Below, piece after piece: positions 30,791 through 35,771 of a stretch of DNA of 35,771 nt; position 1 is the first letter of the stretch; each line of letters begins with the position of its first letter. This stretch comes from Zoogloeaceae bacterium (GTDB taxonomy: Bacteria; Pseudomonadota; Gammaproteobacteria; Burkholderiales; Rhodocyclaceae). The stretch spans positions 1 to 35,771 of the forward strand of contig JAIRLE010000185.1 in assembly GCA_031259605.1 (NCBI GenBank). The letters are read 5' to 3'. The notes below the pieces were generated by a model, which was given only the letters and a program-made list of their open reading frames with translations, was not told the DNA's origin and made no database searches. A program made the position numbers and the translations under genes.

Positions 30791-32020
30791 ATGACGCCGA
30801 CCTTCACGCCCCTCCCCGACGTTCGCACGGACGCCGCCGCAACGCCGCCCGCCGAGGCAAAAGCGCAGACACTGGAATTGCAGCGGGCGTTCACCCTGTT
30901 CAACCAGGTTTCCGCCGAACTTACGCAAGCTTATGCCGCACTGCAACAGCAAGTGACTTCGCTTACCGGGGAACTCGCCGTCGCCAACGGCGAATTACGC
31001 CGCCAGTATCAGGAGAAAGAGGCGCTTTCCGAACGTTTGCGCCTGTTGCTCGACGCCTTGCCCGCCGGCGTGGTGGCGTTGAATGGCGCGGCGCGCATCA
31101 CTGAAGCCAATCCTGTTGCCCGTGACATGCTGGGCGCGAATATCGAAGGCCGCCACTGGGGTGAAGTCGCGCGCGAACTGCTCGAACCCAGCCTGACGCT
31201 GGGCGAATGGCAACTGGGAGACAAGCGCCTGAACCTCGCGGAAAGCCCGCTGGACTCTTCCGGCGGCAAATTGCTGCTGCTGCATGACATTTCCGTCGCG
31301 CACCAGATGAAGACCGAACTCGAACGCAATCAGCGTCTGGCGGCAATGGGCGAACTTGCCGCTTCACTGGCGCATCAACTGCGCACACCGCTGGCGACGG
31401 CGCTGCTTTACGCGGGCAACCTGGGGCAGGCCGAACTCTCCGACGCGGCGCGTCGCCGCTTTGCCGACAAGGTCGCCGCGCAACTCAAACGTCTGGAACG
31501 GCTGATCCAGGATGTGCTGCTCTTTGCGCGCGGCGAAAGCATAGGCCGGGACGTGATTTCCGTCGCCGATCTGTTCCTTGAAGCGGGGCAGGCGCTGGAA
31601 CCACTCCTGAAAGCGCGGGAAGTGCGGCTGGAAACACGGTCGCCCGCGTCGGACGTTCGCATCGTCGGCGGCAGAAAGGCGCTATCCGGCGCGCTGGTGA
31701 GCCTTCTGGAAAACGCCTTGCAGGTCAGCGCGCCCGGAAAGGCCATCCGGCTTTGCGCCGATTACGGCAACGATGAAATCCGCCTGTCGGTTGCGGACGA
31801 AGGTCCCGGCATCCCGAAAGATTTGCAGACGCGCATCTTCGAGCCTTTCTTCACCACCACGCCGCAGGGTACCGGACTGGGACTGCCGATCGCGCTGGGC
31901 GTCGCCCGCGCCCACGGCGGCAGCCTCACCGTCGAATCGACGCCGCCCGGCGGCGCGCGCTTCATCCTCTCGCTGCCGGCACAATCCGCCGGGAAGGAAG
32001 GCGGCAGTTATTCATCGTAA
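30791..32020 (+). CDS. PAS-containing sensor histidine kinase, FleS/FlrB-like
   Basis: A soluble two-component kinase of 409 residues. Order of parts: coiled coil about 30-85, PAS domain about 86-170 (LLDALPAGVVALNGAARI), HisKA with phospho-acceptor H195 (SLAHQLRTPLATALLYAGN), and HATPase with ENALQ, DEGPGIP and GTGLGLPIA. The lack of membrane segments and the place next to fliF fit the FleS/FlrB kinases that control class III flagellar genes. The response regulator (FleR/FlrC) that normally follows is not here. The last two codons and the stop come from repeat copy C. No clear Shine-Dalgarno is seen; a TTG 6 codons upstream is an alternative start. Confidence 0.85.
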   Translation: MTPTFTPLPDVRTDAAATPPAEAKAQTLELQRAFTLFNQVSAELTQAYAALQQQVTSLTGELAVANGELRRQYQEKEALSERLRLLLDALPAGVVALNGAARITEANPVARDMLGANIEGRHWGEVARELLEPSLTLGEWQLGDKRLNLAESPLDSSGGKLLLLHDISVAHQMKTELERNQRLAAMGELAASLAHQLRTPLATALLYAGNLGQAELSDAARRRFADKVAAQLKRLERLIQDVLLFARGESIGRDVISVADLFLEAGQALEPLLKAREVRLETRSPASDVRIVGGRKALSGALVSLLENALQVSAPGKAIRLCADYGNDEIRLSVADEGPGIPKDLQTRIFEPFFTTTPQGTGLGLPIALGVARAHGGSLTVESTPPGGARFILSLPAQSAGKEGGSYSS

Positions 32021-32125
32021 AACCAACTCCGGTTTGAAACCCCGCCCGTAAGAAAGGCGCGAAGGTCGAAACCCTTTCCCAATGACGTTAGACCGGTAGC
32101 CCTGAAGGCTGCCGCTAATTTCTTG
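32010..32125 (-). repeat. Dispersed repeat, copy C
   Basis: Minus-strand copy of the family, from CAAGAAATTAGCGGCAG (32125 end) to TTTTACGATGAAT (32010 end), closely matching copies A and B. The head hairpin has one change (GGGCTaCC). One end contains the kinase stop codon. The other abuts the broken end of an IS5-family transposase remnant. Confidence 0.88.
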
Positions 32126-32471
32126 CTTTCGTCGTATTCCGCCAGACCTTTTTTCCAGATCGCCGCGAACAGCCCCGCTTTGCCCATTGCTGGAAACGGG
32201 CATGCAGGGCAGACGAACCCGGACACTCGAACTTCTCCCGGGGAAAGGCGTTCCAGACGATTCCCGTTCGCAGCACATGCACGATCCCCGAAAAATACAG
32301 CCGGTCACTGTACTTTGCCTTCCTGCCTCCGCCCGGCTTGCGTTTGCAGCCGTGCCGCGCGTCCTGCCGATTCGCGGGCAACAGCGGCTCGACAGGCGCC
32401 CGGAATTTATCTGGAATTCCCCATGCGCGTGTCCTGACAATCTGTCGTTCCTCTTTGCCCGTTCCATTCAC
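32126..32471 (-). pseudogene. IS5-family transposase remnant (N-terminal part)
   Basis: About 115 codons resembling the N-terminus of IS5-family transposases: WGIPDKFRAPVEPLLP, then GGGRKAKYSDRLYFSGI, VHVLRTGIVWNAFPREKF and HARFQQWAK. Near 32182 the frame breaks; a single missing base restores AGLFAAIWKKGLAEYDES in the next frame. The gene is cut off right after this motif, where repeat copy C begins, so the DDE catalytic region is missing. A GTG at 32471 is the likely original start. Of the 594-bp stretch between the kinase and the next gene, the remainder (32472-32614) shows nothing I can identify beyond a weak GGGG/CCCC hairpin. Confidence 0.8.
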
Positions 32472-32614
32472 CTGACATGCACAGCATAGCGGGAAATAGC
32501 TCGTTCGGCTAGAATTGTTTGCGGATAAGTAAAAATGTTCGGTTCCGTTGCCCAGGTTTTGCAAAGGCAAGCGCTAAAATTGTGCCGCCAAATGACGGGG
32601 CCAAACACCCCTGA

Positions 32615-33604
32615 TCAGTACAACAGCAAGTCCGTAAAATCCTTGAAACGCGCGGAATCCCGGCCATCCTGGGTGATATCGTGAAAGATGGCCTCGAGGA
32701 CGCGCTCCGGGTATTTCCGCTTGAATTCGGCGTAGATTTCCGGGTCGCTTTCGCCGGTGTCGCCCACGAGGATGAATTTTCGTTGCGGGTAGGCGGCGAA
32801 CAGACGTTCGATGGCCTGGCGTTTGTGCGCCCTCAGTTTCTTTTGCGTGGAAATGAAATCGTGCGCGTCCGTGGTTTCACGCAAGTGAAAACTGCCGCGC
32901 GGAAAATTTTCCCGTGTGAAGAATTCCTGCAATACCGGATAAAGCTGTATGGGACTGGACGAGACATAATGAAAAGCGTCCGCTTTTTCCCGCAGGCGCG
33001 TCATGATCGTCTCAATACCCGCAACCGCCTTGTACTCATTCAAAAAGGTATTGATCAGCAACGCTTTCTTGTTCATGACATTAGAATCCTTGACGGTATC
33101 GTCAATATCCAGAATCACGGAAACGCCTTGCGGCGCGGCATAAAAGGCAATCCCCTCTTCCACGTTTTCCGGAAATTCGGGCAGATCCACCGCAAAACGG
33201 ATTTCCTTTTGCGGCGCATCCGGTTTCTCCAGGCGAACACGCCGCGCGCTCTTGCCGTCGCTGGTCTTCGGCATGGCATGGACGCTGCCGTCGGCAAAAC
33301 GCACGGCAAAGGCTTTATTGCCCTCGAAATCGACGCGAAACAGCGCGCTTCTTTCGTCAAGCGTCTGCTTTTGCCGCGCCGTGACCTCCTCCATGCCGAT
33401 CTCCGTCAAGACGGACAGTGCGAGCTTCACCAGAGGACGGCTTTCCTTTTCATAGACGTAAGCATGAACCTCGGCTTCGACCAGGCTGTTGCCCGCGTCA
33501 TAGGCAATGCCGGGAATGAAGCGCACGTATTCGTCCGCCTTCAATTCGCTGGCCTGTGCCGGAAGCGCGGTGACCATGATCAACAGTAAAAGAAGCTGGC
33601 GCAT
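32615..33604 (-). CDS. Exported App1-type phosphatase (DUF2183 family)
   Basis: A 329-residue protein with a Sec signal peptide (MRQLLLLLIMVTALPAQAS). The C-terminal half matches the App1/DUF2183 catalytic domain of the HAD superfamily. The nucleophile motif DIDDT is at 166-170, followed by VKDSNV, then HYVSSSPIQLYPVLQEFF (motif II serine region) and KFILVGDTGESDPEIYAEF (motif IV). Yeast App1 is a phosphatidate phosphatase; the bacterial substrate is not established, but the signal peptide puts this one in the periplasm. It starts 7 nt after gltX, without a clear Shine-Dalgarno, so cotranscription is likely. Confidence 0.85.
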   Translation of the reverse strand: MRQLLLLLIMVTALPAQASELKADEYVRFIPGIAYDAGNSLVEAEVHAYVYEKESRPLVKLALSVLTEIGMEEVTARQKQTLDERSALFRVDFEGNKAFAVRFADGSVHAMPKTSDGKSARRVRLEKPDAPQKEIRFAVDLPEFPENVEEGIAFYAAPQGVSVILDIDDTVKDSNVMNKKALLINTFLNEYKAVAGIETIMTRLREKADAFHYVSSSPIQLYPVLQEFFTRENFPRGSFHLRETTDAHDFISTQKKLRAHKRQAIERLFAAYPQRKFILVGDTGESDPEIYAEFKRKYPERVLEAIFHDITQDGRDSARFKDFTDLLLY

Positions 33605-33611
33605 GGCGGGA

Positions 33612-35000
33612 TCAATTCATCGCCTGGATGCGTTGTCGTGTGCGCTCCCTGCCCATCAGGGCGATCAGGGCATCGACGGGAGGCGTTTGTGTCTGTCCGG
33701 TGAGCAGTACGCGCAGGGGCATGGCGAGCTTGGGCATCCTGATCCGGTGCGTTTCCAGCGTTTCCTTGAGCAACGCGCCAATCGCGGCGACATTCCAGGG
33801 AACATCGGCCAGCTTCCGGGTGAAATCGGCAAGGGCGGGGCGCGCTTCCATGTCCAGATATTGACGCACAAGCTCCGGCGCGGGGCGAACCCCGGCATAC
33901 AGGACCCGTAGCGCTTCCGCCAGCGCCTTCAGGGTGTTGCAGCGGTCGACGTACAGGGCGACGGCTCGCGCCAGATCGGGGCCGTCATCCAGGTTTGCGC
34001 CAAGCGCCACGAGGCGCGGGGCGACTTTCGCGGCAAGCTCGGCCTCCGACAGGGATTTCATGTAGTGCTGATTGAGCCAGAGAAGTTTTTCATTATTGAA
34101 CTGGGCGGCGGAAGGCGTGATGCGCGTGAGGTCGAACCATTGCACGAACTGTTCGCGGCTGAAAACCTCGTCGTCGCCATGCGCCCAACCCAGCCGCGCG
34201 AGATAGTTGATGACGGCATCCGGCAGGAATCCGTCGCCATCGTATTGCAGGACGGAAACCGCGCCATGCCGCTTAGAAAATTTCGTGCCGTCGGGGCCGT
34301 TGATCATGGAAAGATGCGCGTATTGCGGCGGCGTCGCGCCCAGTGCCTTGAGGATGTTGATCTGGCGCGGCGTGTTGTTGACATGGTCGTCACCGCGGAT
34401 GACCTGGGTTATGCCCATGTCCCAGTCATCGACCACCACGCAGAAGTTGTAGGTGGGCGTGCCGTCGGCGCGGGCGATGACGAGATCGTCGAGTTCGCTG
34501 TTGGCGAATTCAATCTGCCCCTTGACCAGATCGTTCCAGGCGGCCACGCCGTCGCGGGGATTCTTGAAACGGATCGCGGGCGCAACGCCGGGCGGCGGAT
34601 CCGGCAAGGTTTTGCCGGGTTCGGGACGCCAAGCCCCGTCGTAGCGGGGCTTTTCGCCGCGCGCGCGCTGTTGTTCGCGCAGGGCGTTCAGTTCTTCGGG
34701 GGACATGTAACAACGATAGGCCGTACCCGCCGCCAGCATTTCCTGAATGACTGCCCGGTAGCGTTCCATGCGCCTGGTCTGGTAAAACGGCCCTTCATCA
34801 TGGTCGAGACCCAGCCAGTCCATGCCGTCCAGGATGGCTTTGACCGCTTCCGGCGTCGAGCGTTCCCGATCGGTATCCTCGATGCGCAGGATGAACTGGC
34901 CGCCGTGATGCCGGGCATATGCCCAGGAGAACAGCGCCGTGCGCGCGCCGCCAATATGCAGATAACCGGTGGGACTGGGAGCGAAACGAGTACGGATCAT
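33612..35000 (-). CDS. gltX: Glutamyl-tRNA synthetase
   Basis: Class I aminoacyl-tRNA synthetase that charges tRNA-Glu. It has 462 residues. The HIGH motif is [13 protein letters not shown] (15-18), and the KMSKS-like motif is [15 protein letters not shown] and [15 protein letters not shown] are typical. The cysteine set that binds zinc in E. coli GluRS is largely absent (RCYMSPEEL). AAGG lies upstream of the ATG. The start codon overlaps, in an ATGA arrangement, the stop of an ORF that runs in from the adjacent prophage. Confidence 0.96.
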   Translation of the reverse strand: MIRTRFAPSPTGYLHIGGARTALFSWAYARHHGGQFILRIEDTDRERSTPEAVKAILDGMDWLGLDHDEGPFYQTRRMERYRAVIQEMLAAGTAYRCYMSPEELNALREQQRARGEKPRYDGAWRPEPGKTLPDPPPGVAPAIRFKNPRDGVAAWNDLVKGQIEFANSELDDLVIARADGTPTYNFCVVVDDWDMGITQVIRGDDHVNNTPRQINILKALGATPPQYAHLSMINGPDGTKFSKRHGAVSVLQYDGDGFLPDAVINYLARLGWAHGDDEVFSREQFVQWFDLTRITPSAAQFNNEKLLWLNQHYMKSLSEAELAAKVAPRLVALGANLDDGPDLARAVALYVDRCNTLKALAEALRVLYAGVRPAPELVRQYLDMEARPALADFTRKLADVPWNVAAIGALLKETLETHRIRMPKLAMPLRVLLTGQTQTPPVDALIALMGRERTRQRIQAMN

Positions 35001-35476
35001 GGCAAGCCTTGCGCAACAAGGAAAAGGCCGAACGCCTTGTATTGAATGAATTTCCGGCCTTTATCGGACTGCATAGGGCTGGTGATTGGTGGGTGGTACT
35101 GGATTCGAACCAGTGACCCCTGCCGTGTGAAGGCGGGGTTTACTTGGGCGTTGTCCTTCGCTTCCGTGCCGTTTGTCATAAGGCTGGCGGTTACGGCCAG
35201 CGCCAGAATGCTGGCCGCTTTCGCGTGTTCCACGAAAGGGAGCCAAAAAGCGCGTTTTTCGGGCTTTTTCTCCGTCGCCAGTTCAGAGGCGGCGATAACC
35301 TCCAGCGGGTCGGCGTCAATGATTTTTGCAAGCTTTATGCATGCATCGTTGGGAAGTCCTCTTTTGCCTCTGTTTGCTCCTCTTAGGTCTTCTGCATAAA
35401 GTCCTAAGTGTTCCGCTAAGGCTTTTTGGCTGCCGGTTTTTTCTGTACCTGTGCCTATGTAGTCGCGCAATTTCAT
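34997..35476 (-). CDS. Phage HTH regulator, C-terminus replaced by host sequence at the att site
   Basis: A 159-residue ORF. The N-terminal ~90 residues ([37 protein letters not shown], ... [23 protein letters not shown]) form a helix-turn-helix domain like the small regulators (DUF3693-like) found in filamentous phages. A hydrophobic segment ([13 protein letters not shown]) follows. From about residue 115 the reading frame goes through the tRNA fragment ([14 protein letters not shown]) and then the old tRNA-gltX spacer, ending in an ATGA overlap with gltX. AGGAGG lies 8 nt before the ATG. It is divergent from the ssDNA-binding gene with two palindromes between them, an arrangement like RstR in CTX phage. 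Family assignment is from memory of such proteins, not from a search. Confidence 0.7.
   Translation of the reverse strand: MKLRDYIGTGTEKTGSQKALAEHLGLYAEDLRGANRGKRGLPNDACIKLAKIIDADPLEVIAASELATEKKPEKRAFWLPFVEHAKAASILALAVTASLMTNGTEAKDNAQVNPAFTRQGSLVRIQYHPPITSPMQSDKGRKFIQYKAFGLFLVAQGLP
35024..35038 (-). terminator. Short hairpin with T-run between the tRNA remnant and gltX
   Basis: On the minus strand AAGGC-GTTCG-GCCTT is followed by TTCCTTG. It may be the original terminator of the tRNA gene that once stood here, or a leader hairpin of gltX. The stem is only 5 bp. Confidence 0.4.
35087..35134 (-). other. 3' fragment of tRNA-Val (CAC): prophage attachment-site remnant
   Basis: The 48 nt match the 3' part of a tRNA: part of the anticodon stem, loop TTCACAC with anticodon CAC, variable loop, T-arm ACTGG-TTCGAAT-CCAGT, acceptor strand ACCACCC, discriminator A, and CCA. 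There is no 5' half; upstream of GCC the sequence no longer pairs (C-A mismatch at 28-42) and is phage-like. This is the pattern left when an element integrates into a tRNA gene and displaces its 3' end. The intact tRNA-Val(CAC) should be at the far end of the element, beyond the window. Confidence 0.75.
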
Positions 35477-35497
35477 TTTTTTCCTCCTGCGTGTTGA

Positions 35498-35515
35498 CAG
35501 AGTAAATTTACTCTG
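35498..35515. promoter_or_regulatory. Perfect 18-bp palindromic operator (O1)
   Basis: CAGAGTAAATTTACTCTG is a perfect palindrome, 22 bases before the regulator start. It overlaps a TTGACA (35494-35499) that could be the -35 box of a rightward promoter, although no good -10 follows at the usual distance. It is a likely binding site for the adjacent HTH protein. Confidence 0.7.
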
Positions 35516-35530
35516 TTAGCGTCACTATTA

Positions 35531-35548
35531 CAGAGTAATTTTGCTCTG
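35531..35548. promoter_or_regulatory. Imperfect palindromic operator (O2)
   Basis: CAGAGTAATTTTGCTCTG repeats O1 with changes near the centre and in one arm. Its centre is 33 bp (about three helical turns) from that of O1, which would place two bound dimers on the same DNA face. Confidence 0.65.
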
Positions 35549-35581
35549 CATTTCCTCTCTCAATTTTAGGCCATGTAGCCG

Positions 35582-35677
35582 ATGAATGAAAGGATTCTGC
35601 TGTTGTTTCGCGGCTGCGTGATGTTTGGTTTGCCCTGTGATGGGGCTTTTTTACCGGGGTTTCCCGGGATTTCCTGA
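35582..35677 (+). CDS. Possible 31-residue phage ORF
   Basis: MNERILLLFRGCVMFGLP... ends at a TGA 13 nt before the next gene. No clear Shine-Dalgarno is seen. Small ORFs are common at this place in filamentous phages, but this may be chance. Confidence 0.25.
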   Translation: MNERILLLFRGCVMFGLPCDGAFLPGFPGIS

Positions 35678-35690
35678 AGGAGTAGAAGCC

Positions 35691-35771
35691 ATGAGCATCA
35701 AGATCGAAGTTAGGAGTGAAGAGTTGGACGTTAAGGCGGGTGTGAGCCAGAAGAACGGCAAGCCGTACAAC
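35691..35771 (+). CDS. Probable phage ssDNA-binding protein (5' part, cut by window end)
   Basis: The first 27 residues, MSIKIEVRSEELDVKAGVSQ then KNGKPYN, resemble the N-terminus of the small gene-V-type ssDNA-binding proteins of filamentous phages (a beta strand of type KIEV, then a TGK/NGKPY turn). GAAGGAG lies just upstream. Its position after a divergent HTH regulator fits an inovirus early region. The rest lies outside the window, so the call is tentative. Confidence 0.5.
   Translation, partial: MSIKIEVRSEELDVKAGVSQKNGKPYN

Overview
The window looks like a chromosome segment of a flagellated Gram-negative bacterium, most likely a betaproteobacterium. The grounds are the gene orders tig-clpP-clpX-lon-HU-tRNA-Val and dusB-fis-purH-purD, a FleS/FlrB-like kinase beside fliFGHI, and high GC. 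I cannot place it to genus from sequence alone. Nearly all of the window is housekeeping or core accessory sequence. The exception is the last ~700 bases, which look like the start of an integrated (probably filamentous) phage.

Layout. 1-3014 (minus strand): two tandem lgt genes (prolipoprotein diacylglyceryl transferase), the upstream one with a duplicated C-terminal module, then a spermidine-synthase-like protein. 3218-9630 (plus): the protein-quality-control block trigger factor, ClpP, ClpX, Lon and HU, ending in tRNA-Val(TAC) and a terminator; lon has its own heat-shock (sigma-32-like) promoter. 9631-11850 (plus): a degenerate receiver/pseudo-GGDEF protein, SlyD, and a small lipoprotein whose start lies inside slyD. 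11921-13683 (minus): AmiC amidase and TsaE. 13682-14776 (plus): QueG, whose start codon overlaps that of TsaE. 14799-19074 (minus): dusB-fis-purH-purD, with ATGA overlaps between the first three. 19247-25452 (plus): gltB-gltD glutamate synthase. 25585-30627 (minus): fliF-fliG-fliH-fliI without fliE or fliJ. 30791-32020 (plus): a FleS/FlrB-type histidine kinase with no response regulator after it; instead there is a dispersed repeat and a broken IS5-family transposase. 32615-35000 (minus): an exported App1-type phosphatase and glutamyl-tRNA synthetase. 35087-35771: a 48-nt tRNA-Val(CAC) 3' fragment (attachment-site remnant), a phage HTH regulator, two operators, and the first 27 codons of a probable phage ssDNA-binding protein.

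The most unusual thread is a family of ~115-bp dispersed repeats (four copies here) that carry a conserved GGCAGCCC-TTCA-GGGCTGCC hairpin and have become part of genes. One copy encodes the last 22 residues of Lgt1, one supplies the Shine-Dalgarno and start codon of slyD, one supplies the stop codon of the kinase, and a diverged copy lies in the dusB/gltB divergent region. Other points worth attention are the Lgt paralogue with an internal duplication, the tsaE/queG shared CATG start, the receiver/GGDEF protein that has lost both catalytic motifs, and the phage-host hybrid ORF that runs through the attachment site and ends in an ATGA overlap with gltX.
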